From positions 1 to 64,000 of the forward strand of contig NZ_BDCJ01000002.1 in the NCBI RefSeq assembly GCF_001613445.1: a DNA stretch of 64,000 bases, read 5' to 3'. Below the pieces are notes generated by a model that worked only from the letters and a program-made list of their open reading frames with translations, was not told the DNA's origin and made no database searches. The DNA is from Nocardia grenadensis NBRC 108939 (lineage in GTDB: Bacteria > Actinomycetota > Actinomycetes > Mycobacteriales > Mycobacteriaceae). A program made the position numbers and the translations under genes. Below, piece by piece: positions 16,715 through 25,071 of the stretch (positions are counted from its first letter, which is position 1; every line of letters starts with the position of its first letter).

Positions 16715-17266
16715 TCACGGAGTGGAGTAGCCGATCAGCGCACCGACCCCCGCACCGATCGGAATGGTGATCAGGGCGCCCACGCCGCCCAGGAAGAAGC
16801 CGAGTACGGCACCGATCCCGCCACCGATCAAGGCGCCGATCCCGGCATTGTGCAGTTTGCGGGACTCGGTATCCGGGTCGGCCACGAGCTGGGCCACGTG
16901 CTGTCCCGCCGGCGTGGACACATCCGGTGTGAGCGTGAGGGTGCGACCGTCGGCCGAGATGGCCGATGCCAGTGGCGCGGTCTGCCCGGCGGCCGCGACG
17001 CCCAGCGGCAGCGTGGTCAGTACGTGGCCTGCCGGATCCGACAGGGTGACGGCCGCGCCGTCGGCGGTGAGCGCGAAGCTGCCGGCGTCGAGAGTGGTGA
17101 CGATCGCGGTGCCGGCCTCGTTCGGCGCCACGACATAGCCGATCCCCTGCTCGGCGCCGCGTACGGCGACCTCGGTGGCCACGGGCTGCGCCTGCGCCGT
17201 CCCCGCGGCGACTCCGAGGGCCCCGATCGAGATCAGCGCGGTGGCGGCGAGTTGCTTGATTCTCAT
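16715..17266 (-). CDS. Secreted protein with C-terminal glycine-zipper region
   Basis: 183 residues from ATG 17266, preceded by GTGGGGA. The start is fixed by a classic Sec signal peptide, MRIKQLAATALISIGALGVA ending AGTAQAQ, with cleavage expected after A-Q-A. The middle ~100 residues are soluble and beta-like. The C-terminal ~45 residues are a run of small residues and glycine zippers (GIGALIGGGIGAVLGFFLGG and GAGVGALIG), typical of proteins that insert in or associate with membranes or the mycomembrane. Similar secreted glycine-zipper proteins are common in Nocardia and Rhodococcus, but their function is not established. It appears to be a single-gene unit bounded by a hairpin at its 3' end. 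Confidence 0.7.
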   Translation of the reverse strand: MRIKQLAATALISIGALGVAAGTAQAQPVATEVAVRGAEQGIGYVVAPNEAGTAIVTTLDAGSFALTADGAAVTLSDPAGHVLTTLPLGVAAAGQTAPLASAISADGRTLTLTPDVSTPAGQHVAQLVADPDTESRKLHNAGIGALIGGGIGAVLGFFLGGVGALITIPIGAGVGALIGYSTP

Positions 17267-17481
17267 GGTGTTCCCCACTTGTTCTGCCGGCGCCGCGGCG
17301 CCGACGGTCCCCAAGAAGCCGGATCTCGGCTCGGAACCCATTCTCACGGAACAAGATCGAGCCCACAATGCTTTGTGCTAATCGGCGCTGCCGTGAATTC
17401 GGCCGCGCCGCACATCATCCGGCGCCATCCACGGCGCTCCGTGGGAGTCCGGCGGCGGCGGAGGTTTCGCTGTCCGGACAG

Positions 17482-17522
17482 GGCGTGCGGGTGGTACGAC
17501 GCCGCTGTGCTACCCGCACGCC
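17482..17522 (-). terminator. Hairpin downstream of the Tat-type flavoenzyme gene
   Basis: GGCGTGCGGGT (17482-17492) pairs with ACCCGCACGCC (17512-17522) over a 19-base loop. It starts seven bases after the stop codon of the minus-strand gene ending at 17529. No T-tract follows. Confidence 0.5.
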
Positions 17523-17528
17523 TCCCCA

Positions 17529-19328
17529 CTACACGTCCAGGATGTGGGGGAGCCCAGCCTGGAACCGGTCGGCGTCGATCTTTTTCGCCGCGTCGAAGGC
17601 AGGCGGCGCGACCAGCGGGAACACCGGTGCGTGCGGCGCGGGATCGTCCGCGGCGTCGATGATCGCATTGGCTGCCGACCGGCCGGATTCGTTGGCGCCC
17701 TCCATGGTCGCCAGATCGATATTGCTGCGCACATGATCGCCGCCGAAGAACAGATTCGGGATGGCGCAGTGCGCGGTCGGCCGGTGCTCGTAGGAACCGA
17801 CGGTATTGACCAGCAACGGGGTTTCGTTGTGGGGAGTGCCGCCGGACCAGCGGACCCCCGGATCGAGATGCCAGGAGTGGAGATCCTCGTCGCGCAACCA
17901 CCCGGTGCCGGTATTCAGCCACAATTTCAGCTGCGCCCAGACCTCGTTCGCGATTTCCGGCGCGCTGCACTGTTTCGCGGGCCGGTGATGGAGAATTCCG
18001 GGGGTATCCCAATCGGAGATATCCACCGAGAAGCATTCGGCGACCGAACCGTCGCCGTACTGGGCAGCGAAATCCCCGACCCACATCGGCGCCTGTCGCA
18101 GCGCGGTCAGCGCCCACGGTGATCCCAGCGCCGCGATATGGCCCTCCGGAATATCGGTGGGTCGGCGCAGATAGAACTGGATACCGACCATCCAATCGGT
18201 GAGCAGTTCGCGCATACCGGCCAGCCGGGGATCGGCGGACAGAATCGCATCGTCGAGCAAGGGGACGGTCTTCTCGACCGGCATGGCGCAGACGTAGTGA
18301 TCGGCGACCACGGTATTCGCGCCGCCGCCGTCGGTGACGGTGACCGACTCGATCCGGCCGTTGCCGTAGTTCAGCCGGCTCGCGCGCGGCCCCATGACGA
18401 ACTGCACACCTCGGCTGCGCAGATGGGTCGCCCACGGATCGATCCAGGCCGCATTGGTCGGGCGGTTCAGGATCCGGTCCACACCACCGGAGAATTCGGG
18501 GACGAGGCCCGTTCCCGCCAGGACCAGGGCTTCGCCGATGGTGCCGATGGTGCGCGCCGAACTGAGATGCGGTTTCGCCGCGACGGTGATCCGGGTGAGC
18601 GCGTTGACCAGGTAGGACCGGTAGGTCGGCGATTTGCCGTCGACGCGCATGATCTGTTCCCAGGTCGAATACTCCCACTGCCCGAACCGGCGCTCGGTGC
18701 TGGAGGTGAACCACATGAGCATCTGTTTTGCGAAGAAGGCCAATTCGTGTGACGGCAGTTCCGGAATGAATCCGAACGCGCTGATAATGCTGTTCTGCAG
18801 GCGTTCCGGGGTGAGCTGGTCGAGCGCACCCACCTCCACCGGCGCGAAGATCGGTGGTCTGTCGCGGAATCCCGCCACCGTCCCCTCGACGCGGATCAGA
18901 TTGTCGAGTACACCGTTCGGATTACCGGGGAACGGAATACGACGCATGGTGTCGGGAATGTGCTGATAGCAGCCGGGAAAGAAGCGGAAGCCGTGTTCGC
19001 CGGGCAGATCCGCCCGCCCGTCGGCTCCGGTGCCGGGGACCGGCATACTGCGTGCCTTGCCGCCGAGGAAAGCGGGTTCGTAGACGGTCACCTTGAAACC
19101 ACGTTCGGCGAGCTCATGCGCGGCGGACAGACCGGCCATGCCGCCGCCGAAGACGGCGACCTCTTTTCCGCCCGTGCGTAGGCCCGGAGTCCGGCCCCGG
19201 GGGGCGGCAGCGTGCGCGGTGCCGCCGGTCGCCGATCCCGCCGCGAGGATCGCGGCGCCGGCGAGGGCACCGCGCAGGGCGGTGCGGCGGTCGATCGTGG
19301 CTGACTTCTTCGGCAGCTGATCCGACAT
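17529..19328 (-). CDS. Exported FAD-dependent amine-oxidase-like oxidoreductase
   Basis: 599 residues from ATG 19328, which has AGGAG five bases upstream. The N-terminus is a twin-arginine type signal (R14-R15-TALRG, hydrophobic core, then A-H-A), implying export of a folded flavoprotein. The FAD dinucleotide motif is GGGMAGLSAAHELAERG near residue 56. The later sequence contains the amine-oxidase-type partner motif and C-terminal FAD contact NLFFGGDHVRSNIDLATMEG, ending in a segment like those of hydroxysqualene dehydroxylase and related desaturases. It lies 13 bases downstream of the monooxygenase gene, so they form a two-gene operon. Both are probably repressed by the divergent TetR protein. 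Substrate unknown; a lipid or terpenoid is a guess. Confidence 0.8.
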   Translation of the reverse strand: MSDQLPKKSATIDRRTALRGALAGAAILAAGSATGGTAHAAAPRGRTPGLRTGGKEVAVFGGGMAGLSAAHELAERGFKVTVYEPAFLGGKARSMPVPGTGADGRADLPGEHGFRFFPGCYQHIPDTMRRIPFPGNPNGVLDNLIRVEGTVAGFRDRPPIFAPVEVGALDQLTPERLQNSIISAFGFIPELPSHELAFFAKQMLMWFTSSTERRFGQWEYSTWEQIMRVDGKSPTYRSYLVNALTRITVAAKPHLSSARTIGTIGEALVLAGTGLVPEFSGGVDRILNRPTNAAWIDPWATHLRSRGVQFVMGPRASRLNYGNGRIESVTVTDGGGANTVVADHYVCAMPVEKTVPLLDDAILSADPRLAGMRELLTDWMVGIQFYLRRPTDIPEGHIAALGSPWALTALRQAPMWVGDFAAQYGDGSVAECFSVDISDWDTPGILHHRPAKQCSAPEIANEVWAQLKLWLNTGTGWLRDEDLHSWHLDPGVRWSGGTPHNETPLLVNTVGSYEHRPTAHCAIPNLFFGGDHVRSNIDLATMEGANESGRSAANAIIDAADDPAPHAPVFPLVAPPAFDAAKKIDADRFQAGLPHILDV

Positions 19329-19341
19329 GGTGAACTCCTGG

Positions 19342-20727
19342 TCAGGCGGTGGCGGTACCGGGGGACGGCGGGGGCACGGCGGGCGGGGCGCCGTGCAATG
19401 TGGTGCAGGAAGTGTGGAATTCGTCCGCAACGGAACGGATTTCGTGCGCGATATCGGCGAGCGCGGGTCTCGGATCGCCGCGGTGGTGCCACAGCGCCCC
19501 GGCGGCGAGGCGGGCCATGCGCGCCGGGGTGTAGAGCTCGGCGGGCCGCCGGGTGCGGGAGAAGATACCGATGGTGATCGCCGCCAGGGTCGGATCCTCG
19601 GTCGCGGCGCGGTACAGCTCGACTTCGAGCGGGCTCATCGCGGTGCCGCGGGCGAGCCGGTTGGTCCAGTGATAGATCTCCCGGCATTCGCGTACCCGCC
19701 GGCGCTCCCATGCGGCGACGGCGCGGTCCAGCCGGACGGGGTCGTCGAGAACCGGTGCGACGGCTTCGGCCAGCAGGCGTCCGTAGTGCAGGGCGTCGCG
19801 GATGCCCTGAGCGGTGACGGGGTCCTTGAAATGACCGGAGTCACCGGGGAGCGCCCAGCCCGGCCCGCTGGAACGGCGGAAATAGGAGGCGATATCGGTG
19901 GCCGACCGTACCCGGCCCACTCTTTCGCAATCGCGCAGCCGCTCCCGCAGCGGCGGGATGCGGTCGAGCGCGGCGGTATAGCGCTCCTCGGCGTCGCCGG
20001 GGCGCGGCGGGCCCGCTGCGGCCGGCGGCTGGACCAGGCTCAACAGCAACCCGTCGTCGCAGGGGAAGGCGGTGCCGAGATCGGCGCCCACCCGCCACTG
20101 TGCGGCGATATCGCGCCGGTCGCCGGAGGGGTCGCGCCAGTAGGCGAAATAGCAGTCGCGCCCGCTGGGCGTGGATTCGTACGGAGTCGGTGCCCCGGCC
20201 AGTTTCGCTACGGTGCTCCGGCGGCCGTCGGCGCCGACCACCAGGGCGGCGCGGATCTCGACGAGCCGGCCGTTGGGGTCGATATAGCGCACACCGGCAC
20301 AGCGCCGACCGTCCCAGACGAGTTCGGTCACCCGGCATTTCTCGCGGATTTCGGCCCCGGCCGCGCGGGCGGTGCGCACCAGCGCGTGGTCGAGGCCGGT
20401 GCGGCGTACGCACAGGGTGTAGTCGATCCCGTCGACCTGCGGGAACCTGCTGGCGATCGCATACTCCGCCGCGGCGGCGTAGGCCCGGGTGAGTCGTGGC
20501 GCGCCCAGTTTCTCGACGGCGTCGAGTGCGTCCAGCCGGGACAGTTCGGCGACTCCGGCAGGCCACAGCAGATGGGTGGACAAGGTGTCGGAGGGAAAGC
20601 GCGAGCTGTCCAGTGCGACGACCAGGCGGCCCGCTCGGGCGAGAGTGGCCGCGGTGGCGGAACCGGCACACCGGGCGCCGACGACCACGGTATCGGCCTG
20701 CTCGACCGCGCTGGGGGACTCGGCCAC
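19342..20727 (-). CDS. FAD-dependent monooxygenase / geranylgeranyl-reductase-like enzyme
   Basis: 461 residues. The FAD-binding motif VVVGARCAGSATAATLARAG lies at the N-terminus, with the middle VVGADGRRSTVAKLAG (DG motif) and the late WALPGDSGHFKDPVTAQGIR (GD motif), the three signatures of class A flavoprotein monooxygenases and the related geranylgeranyl reductase group. It should be cytosolic and use FAD with NAD(P)H. It is the first gene of an operon with the exported flavoenzyme at 17529-19328 (13-base spacing). A 17-base inverted repeat that looks like a TetR operator sits 26 bases upstream of the start. The substrate is not predictable. Confidence 0.85.
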   Translation of the reverse strand: MAESPSAVEQADTVVVGARCAGSATAATLARAGRLVVALDSSRFPSDTLSTHLLWPAGVAELSRLDALDAVEKLGAPRLTRAYAAAAEYAIASRFPQVDGIDYTLCVRRTGLDHALVRTARAAGAEIREKCRVTELVWDGRRCAGVRYIDPNGRLVEIRAALVVGADGRRSTVAKLAGAPTPYESTPSGRDCYFAYWRDPSGDRRDIAAQWRVGADLGTAFPCDDGLLLSLVQPPAAAGPPRPGDAEERYTAALDRIPPLRERLRDCERVGRVRSATDIASYFRRSSGPGWALPGDSGHFKDPVTAQGIRDALHYGRLLAEAVAPVLDDPVRLDRAVAAWERRRVRECREIYHWTNRLARGTAMSPLEVELYRAATEDPTLAAITIGIFSRTRRPAELYTPARMARLAAGALWHHRGDPRPALADIAHEIRSVADEFHTSCTTLHGAPPAVPPPSPGTATA

Positions 20728-20752
20728 GGTAACCGTCCTCGGTCATCGAGTC

Positions 20753-20769
20753 TCGGACACTATGTCCGA
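20753..20769. promoter_or_regulatory. TetR-type operator TCGGACA-CTA-TGTCCGA
   Basis: A perfect 7+3+7 inverted repeat between the divergent monooxygenase (start 20727) and TetR (start 20998) genes. It lies 26 bases from the monooxygenase ATG, where it would cover the core promoter. Probable binding site of the TetR protein encoded next door. Confidence 0.6.
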
Positions 20770-20997
20770 TTGATGGTGCGGTGCGTCGGCGTGATTGTCA
20801 ACTATCCGATCGGCACTGTCCCGCACAGTTTTCCGGCGCTGTGCCGGATCGCGTCGACTGCCTCGGGGCTCGCGGCGGAACCCGAGGGGTGCGCCGGCGG
20901 GGAACCGGCCGGCGTGGACAAAGGCGGGCACAATGTCTGCCATGGACTTTGCGAGCCGATATCCACTGCACCGTGCGCTCGGGCCGGGGAGTGCCGG

Positions 20998-21663
20998 ATG
21001 CCCTCGCTGACCCGGACCCCGCGGTCCGCCCGGAAATCGGACGAGGACCGCCGGGCCGAGTTCGAACAGCGGGTCCTCCGGGCAGTCGAGGATCTGCTGG
21101 CCGATGGCACTCCGTTCACCGAGATCGCGGTACAGAAGATCGCCGCCACCGCGCGGATGGCACGCTCCACTTTCTACCGGTACTTCCCGGACAAGAGCCA
21201 GCTGTTGATCCGGACCGCCGACCTGGCCACGGCCGATCTGTTCGAGGCCGCCGAGCGGTGGTGGGGTGCCGAGCACACCGAGCGGGAGGCGGGGGTGCGG
21301 CGGGCGATGAGCGCGATGATCGCCGGGTTCCGCCGCCACCGCTATCTGCTGTTGGCTCTGAGTGAGGTCGCGGCCTACGACCGGGATGTCGGCGCCTATT
21401 GGCGGGCCCGGGTGGCTACCTTCGTCGACCTGGTCCGCGCCCGCCTGGAAACAGATCGTGCGGCCGGTCGCGTCGCGCCCGAACTGGAACCCGCGGCGAC
21501 CGCGCTGGTGCTGGCCGCCATGGTGGAACGCTCCATCACCACCGCGTTCGCGGTGCCGACCGGGATCGGTGACGCGGAACTGGCGGCCGCGCTGGGCCGC
21601 TCCATCTGGCTGGTGGTCTACGGCGACGCCCCCGCCGGTGGTGGCCCGGCCGGCACGGCCTGA
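20998..21663 (+). CDS. TetR-family regulator
   Basis: 221 residues from ATG 20998, with GGGGAG seven bases upstream; the frame is open far upstream but that part is antisense shadow. The TetR helix-turn-helix is at about 30-65 (IAATARMARSTFYRYFPDKS), and the C-terminal part is a helical ligand-binding domain with LLALSEVAAYDRDVGAYWRA. It is divergent from the monooxygenase/flavoenzyme operon, and the 17-base inverted repeat between them is its likely operator. The usual reading is repression of the operon until a small ligand binds. Its 3' end overlaps the end of the next TetR gene, on the other strand, by 46 bases. Confidence 0.9.
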   Translation: MPSLTRTPRSARKSDEDRRAEFEQRVLRAVEDLLADGTPFTEIAVQKIAATARMARSTFYRYFPDKSQLLIRTADLATADLFEAAERWWGAEHTEREAGVRRAMSAMIAGFRRHRYLLLALSEVAAYDRDVGAYWRARVATFVDLVRARLETDRAAGRVAPELEPAATALVLAAMVERSITTAFAVPTGIGDAELAAALGRSIWLVVYGDAPAGGGPAGTA

Positions 21664-22250
21664 TCGCAGTCAGGGCGGGGGGCCGGTGGTTCCGCCGGGA
21701 ACCGTCCGACCAGACGCTGGGCCGCGAGCACTACGGCGGATCGCTGGGTGGCGATCCGGGCGGCCGGCCCGAGGCCCGCGTGCACGGCGGTGCTGCGGGC
21801 GAGGTCGGTGAGCATGCGCAGGAGCATGGGTGCCGCGATATCGGTGGTGACCAAACCCTCCCGCTGCCCGCGGCGGATCTCGGCGAGCTTGGGATCGATG
21901 GTACGGCGCAGCACCCGGTCGATGTGCTCGTCGGCGGGCTCCAACTCGGCCCAGGCCTGGAGCCGGGCATTCTCCGGGTGGGCCAGGAAATGGTCGAAGA
22001 GGCGCCCCACATAGCCGGGGATATCGTCGGCCCGCAGCGCGGTCTCGGTCGTGGTCTGCCGGGTCCATTGCTCGGTGACCGCGGCATAGAGCTCGGATTT
22101 GCCGGGGAAGTAGGCGTAGAGGCGGTCCTTGCTGGCGTGCGCGGCCGCGGCGATGCGATTGATCCGGGCACCGGCCGTGCCGTACTCGGCGAATTCCGCT
22201 GTGGCGGCAGCGAGAATCCGGTCCCGGGTTGCCTGGCCTGCCGCGCGCAT
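21618..22250 (-). CDS. TetR-family regulator
   Basis: 210 residues from ATG 22250. A TetR helix-turn-helix occupies about residues 10-55 (INRIAAAAHASKDRLYAYFP). The C-terminal region resembles the TetR_C_35-like ligand domain (GRLFDHFLAHPENARLQ). It is divergent from the DUF4334/alcohol dehydrogenase pair, and the 90-base gap between them holds two copies of the same inverted repeat, its probable operators. The last 46 bases of the gene run tail to tail into the neighbouring TetR gene; both frames look fully coding to their stops, so this is an unusual but believable overlap. Confidence 0.9.
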   Translation of the reverse strand: MRAAGQATRDRILAAATAEFAEYGTAGARINRIAAAAHASKDRLYAYFPGKSELYAAVTEQWTRQTTTETALRADDIPGYVGRLFDHFLAHPENARLQAWAELEPADEHIDRVLRRTIDPKLAEIRRGQREGLVTTDIAAPMLLRMLTDLARSTAVHAGLGPAARIATQRSAVVLAAQRLVGRFPAEPPAPRPDCDQAVPAGPPPAGASP

Positions 22251-22268
22251 ACCCCGAATCCTATCTTG

Positions 22269-22286
22269 CCGAACCGGATGGTTCGG
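22269..22286. promoter_or_regulatory. TetR operator copy 1 (CCGAACC-GGAT-GGTTCGG)
   Basis: A perfect 7+4+7 inverted repeat, 19 bases from the TetR start (22250) and 55 bases before the DUF4334 gene start. The same repeat recurs 32 bases downstream. Confidence 0.7.
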
Positions 22287-22300
22287 AACTATCGTCGTTG

Positions 22301-22318
22301 CCGAACCAGATGGTTCGC
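22301..22318. promoter_or_regulatory. TetR operator copy 2 (CCGAACC-AGAT-GGTTCGC)
   Basis: Second copy of the repeat with one mismatch in the last base of the arm. The 32-base period between the copies is about three helical turns, so two dimers could sit on the same DNA face. It lies 22 bases before the DUF4334 gene start. Confidence 0.7.
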
Positions 22319-22340
22319 CGAACCCGTCGATGGGACAGAT

Positions 22341-22808
22341 ATGAGCGCGGAGAAACCACGGTGGCAGCGACTGCGGGAGCTCACCGAAGGCGTTTCGGTG
22401 GCGGAGCTCGACGATCTCTGGGCACGGTTGCGGCCCGCCCGCGCCGAAGAGATCCTCGGCGAGTGGCGCGGTGGCGCCTTCCAGACCGGGCATCCGCTGT
22501 GCCGGGCGCTGGCCAAGAGCCGCTGGTATGGCAAGACCTTCCACGCGCTCGGCGATGCCAAACCGCTCATCTGCCGCGCCGAGGACGGCACTCTCTTCTC
22601 CAATGTCGAACTCGGCCAAGGCGAGGCGACACTGTGGAATATCGAATTCCGGGGTGAGGTGACCGCCACGATGGTCTACGACGGCCGCGCCGTCTTCGAC
22701 CACTTCAAATGGCTCGACGACACCACACTGATGGGCATCATGAACGGACGCCCGGAACTGGTGCTCGCCGACGGCCAGTTCTTCTACTTCCTGCTGGAAC
22801 GGGTGTAG
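22341..22808 (+). CDS. GXWXG/DUF4334 protein
   Basis: 155 residues from ATG 22341. The N-terminal half carries the GXWXG motif as GEWRGGAFQTGHPL, and the C-terminal half the DUF4334 motif DHFKWLDDTTLMGIMNGR. These two domains occur together in small actinobacterial proteins next to oxidoreductases and are thought to bind or process an oxidised substrate; the biochemistry is not established. The gene ends at 22808 and the alcohol dehydrogenase begins at 22811, so the two are co-transcribed. The pair is divergent from, and probably repressed by, the TetR gene through the two operators between them. Confidence 0.85.
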   Translation: MSAEKPRWQRLRELTEGVSVAELDDLWARLRPARAEEILGEWRGGAFQTGHPLCRALAKSRWYGKTFHALGDAKPLICRAEDGTLFSNVELGQGEATLWNIEFRGEVTATMVYDGRAVFDHFKWLDDTTLMGIMNGRPELVLADGQFFYFLLERV

Positions 22809-22810
22809 CG

Positions 22811-23899
22811 ATGCAGACGACGGCGGTCCTGTCCCGCGATCCGGCGGCACCGTTCTCGGTGGAAACGGTGGACCTCGACGAGCCCCGCGACGACGAAATC
22901 CTGGTGCGAATCGCCGCCGCTGGTATCTGTCACACCGACCTGGCGAATCGGGTGCTGGGTAAACCGGACCGGCCGGTCCTGCTCGGCCACGAGGGCGCCG
23001 GGACCGTCGAATCGGTCGGGTCGGCGGTGACTTCGGTGGCGCCGGGCGACCACGTGGTCCTCACCTTCCGGCACTGCGGTGCCTGCCCGAACTGCGCGGC
23101 CGGGCGGCCGGCCTACTGCCGGAATTCCACCGCGCTCAATCACTTCGGTCGCCGACCGGACCGCTCCCCGCGGGTCACGGTCGCAGGCCTGCCGGTCCGG
23201 GACGGTTTCTTCGGTCAATCCAGTTTCGCCGGCTACGCGCTGGCCACCGCGGACAATACAATCGTCGTCGACCCGGCGGCCGATCCGGCCGTCGCCGCCT
23301 CGTTCGGCTGCGGCTTCCAGACCGGCGCCGGCGCGGTGCTGAACGCGTTGCGGCCGGAATCGGGGGCCTGGCTGGCAATCTACGGTGCCGGCGCGGTGGG
23401 GTCGGCGGCACTACTGGCCGCCCGCACGGTGCCCGGGGTCCGCACCGTGGTGGTGGAGACGGCGGCGGCCCGCCGGGAGCTGGCCCGCGACCTGGGGGCC
23501 GACGAGGTACTGGATCCAGGGGCGGCCGATACGGTCGCCGTGATCGGGGAAATCACCGGGGGTGGTGCGACGCACGCCCTGGACACCACCGGGTCGCCGA
23601 AAGTACTGGCCGCGGCCTTCGCGGCGCTGGGCACCGGCGCCACCGTGGTCGCGGTCGGGCTGGGCGCGGGTGTCCCGCAGATCGATGTGCGCGATCTGGT
23701 GTTGAGCGGCAAAACGGTTCGCGGTTGCCTCGAAGGCGATGCCGAACCGGCCACCTTCATCCCGCACCTGCTCGATCTGCACACCCGCGGGCTGCTTCCG
23801 GTGGACCGGCTGGTGACCCGTTTCCCCTACACCGAGATCGACAAGGCCCTCGCCGCGCAGCACGAGGGCACGGTGATCAAACCGGTACTCACCTGGTAG
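22811..23899 (+). CDS. Zinc-dependent alcohol dehydrogenase (class III-like / aryl-alcohol type)
   Basis: 363 residues. The catalytic zinc ligands C40 and H60-E61 are present, and the structural zinc loop has the canonical spacing C89-x2-C92-x2-C95-x7-C103. The NAD-binding motif is YGAGAVGSAALLA, followed by a beta-alpha unit ending VVVE, and the QTGAGAVLNAL region resembles class III and aryl-alcohol dehydrogenases. It should oxidise an alcohol to an aldehyde with NAD+. The start codon lies two bases after the DUF4334 stop, showing translational linkage. Expression is presumably induced when the TetR repressor releases the twin operators. The physiological alcohol is unknown. Confidence 0.92.
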   Translation: MQTTAVLSRDPAAPFSVETVDLDEPRDDEILVRIAAAGICHTDLANRVLGKPDRPVLLGHEGAGTVESVGSAVTSVAPGDHVVLTFRHCGACPNCAAGRPAYCRNSTALNHFGRRPDRSPRVTVAGLPVRDGFFGQSSFAGYALATADNTIVVDPAADPAVAASFGCGFQTGAGAVLNALRPESGAWLAIYGAGAVGSAALLAARTVPGVRTVVVETAAARRELARDLGADEVLDPGAADTVAVIGEITGGGATHALDTTGSPKVLAAAFAALGTGATVVAVGLGAGVPQIDVRDLVLSGKTVRGCLEGDAEPATFIPHLLDLHTRGLLPVDRLVTRFPYTEIDKALAAQHEGTVIKPVLTW

Positions 23900-24055
23900 T
23901 CATCCGGCCGTGTTCGGTGTCCGGACATCTGCGCGACGAAACCCGTTACGGTACCGCACATCCCGATGTCGTATCCGGAGTCCGTGCTGCGGAGGCCGGG
24001 CGGACGGCGCCGTTCGCCCGGTGCGCGGTGCCGGACAGTGGCAAGGTCGATCGCG

Positions 24056-24304
24056 ATGCCCGATACCGTGCCGATCCGGGACCATGTCGCGGAATTCCTG
24101 CACACCCATTGCGATCTGGAGTTCGACGAGATCCCGCGCGAGGCCGCCTTGGACGATCTCGACGTGGATTCGTTGACGATCCTGTCGATCGTCGTGCTGG
24201 TGGAGAAGGCGTACGGCCTCGGGCTGTCCCAGCGGCAGGTCGCCGCCGCCCGGACCTCCGATCTCATGGGACTGCTCGGTGTGCGGACGGCCGCCCGGCC
24301 CTGA
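24056..24304 (+). CDS. Acyl carrier protein
   Basis: 82 residues from ATG 24056, with an AAGG element upstream. The phosphopantetheine attachment serine is S39 in the motif DLDVDSLTILSIV, and the four-helix acidic pattern around it (FLHTHCDLEFDEIP, VVLVEKAYGLGLS) fits an acyl carrier protein. It should be modified to the holo form and carry acyl chains as thioesters. No ketosynthase, acyltransferase or non-ribosomal peptide synthetase gene lies next to it, so its partner is unknown. It could be a dedicated carrier for a single acyl transfer. The upstream alcohol dehydrogenase is 156 bases away, so co-transcription is possible but not clear. Confidence 0.85.
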   Translation: MPDTVPIRDHVAEFLHTHCDLEFDEIPREAALDDLDVDSLTILSIVVLVEKAYGLGLSQRQVAAARTSDLMGLLGVRTAARP

Positions 24305-24641
24305 TCCGGTCCGTCCGGCCCGCGCGGATCGTCCGCCGCTCGCCGCCGCGGCGGAGCACGCCGGACGGCGGGCGTGTCGAGGCCGTGTTGTAACAGCTCG
24401 GTGACCCGCGCGGAGCCGCCCGGTCGATCCGCGGAATTGGATGCCGATCGATAGCGGGAACCTCCAGGACGCGCGTGTCGCGCATACGACACGCCGCCGC
24501 TCACCGGCCCGACCAGAAAAAACCGGTGAGTCTCACCCCATCGCGCCCCGATTTGCGCTTCAATAACCGGTCGGGTTCGGCTTTACGGAATCGGCATTCG
24601 CCGCCACCGCATGTACCGGCATCCGAGAGGGGCACGACCAG
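24305..24641. other. 337-base gene-free region with inverted repeats
   Basis: I see no convincing gene on either strand. It holds an 8-base hairpin (GCGTGTCG at 24473-24480 with CGACACGC at 24487-24494), a wider inverted repeat TCACCGG (24501-24507) / CCGGTGA (24523-24529), and GGTGAG-T-CTCACC at 24525-24537. These could be a terminator for the acyl carrier gene plus promoter elements for the gene at 24642. No RNA family is recognised. Confidence 0.4.
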
Positions 24642-24953
24642 ATGAGCACGATCCTCACTGCACTGCACGATGGCCTTCCGGCACTGCACGACCACTACGC
24701 CGTACTCGCCCAGCTGGGTGATCCGAGTCCGGAAGCACCCCCGCTGTCGGACAAGATCATCCAGATGACCAGGTACCTCACCTGGTTCGTCCTGTTGTCC
24801 GGTGTCACTTCGATAGTCTTCGGCGGCGGCAAGTTCGCCTGGGAGAAGTGGAACGGCGGTGCGCTGACGGCGCCCAAACAGATCGCCGGCGCCATGGCCG
24901 GCGGTGTGGTGGCGACGAGCGCCGGGACGATCATGAACGCGATCATGGGCTGA
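24642..24953 (+). CDS. Small two-helix membrane protein, VirB2/TrbC-pilin-like
   Basis: 103 residues from ATG 24642, with GAGAGGGG about eight bases upstream. The layout is a hydrophilic N-terminus of ~40 residues, a hydrophobic helix (TWFVLLSGVTSIVFGGGKFA), a short basic/polar turn (WEKWNGGALTAPKQ), and a second small-residue helix (IAGAMAGGVVATSAGTIM). That is how VirB2/TrbC-type pilin subunits and their actinobacterial look-alikes are built. No other conjugation gene is present, so if it is of that family it is an orphan. The similarity is one of design rather than clear sequence identity, and it may equally be an unrelated small membrane protein. Confidence 0.45.
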   Translation: MSTILTALHDGLPALHDHYAVLAQLGDPSPEAPPLSDKIIQMTRYLTWFVLLSGVTSIVFGGGKFAWEKWNGGALTAPKQIAGAMAGGVVATSAGTIMNAIMG

Positions 24954-25071
24954 CGTCCGGCGGGTTCCGCCGTCCGGGCGTGGGCTCGTGGAACGCGCTC
25001 GGCGCCTCCGCCGAGGTGCGGCGAGCGCGAGCGGAGGGGCCCGCCCGTCGGGCCGATGTTAGATTCGAGCG

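Noticed and set aside
19327..20997. An N-terminal extension of ~550 residues of the TetR frame at 20998
   Set aside because: This part is antisense to the two flavoenzyme genes and has shadow-type composition; TetR homology begins only at the ATG with a Shine-Dalgarno sequence at 20998.
24305..24641. Possible c-di-AMP or cobalamin riboswitch before the small membrane protein
   Set aside because: There are hairpins and a few AG-rich bits, but I could not match the conserved core of either class.
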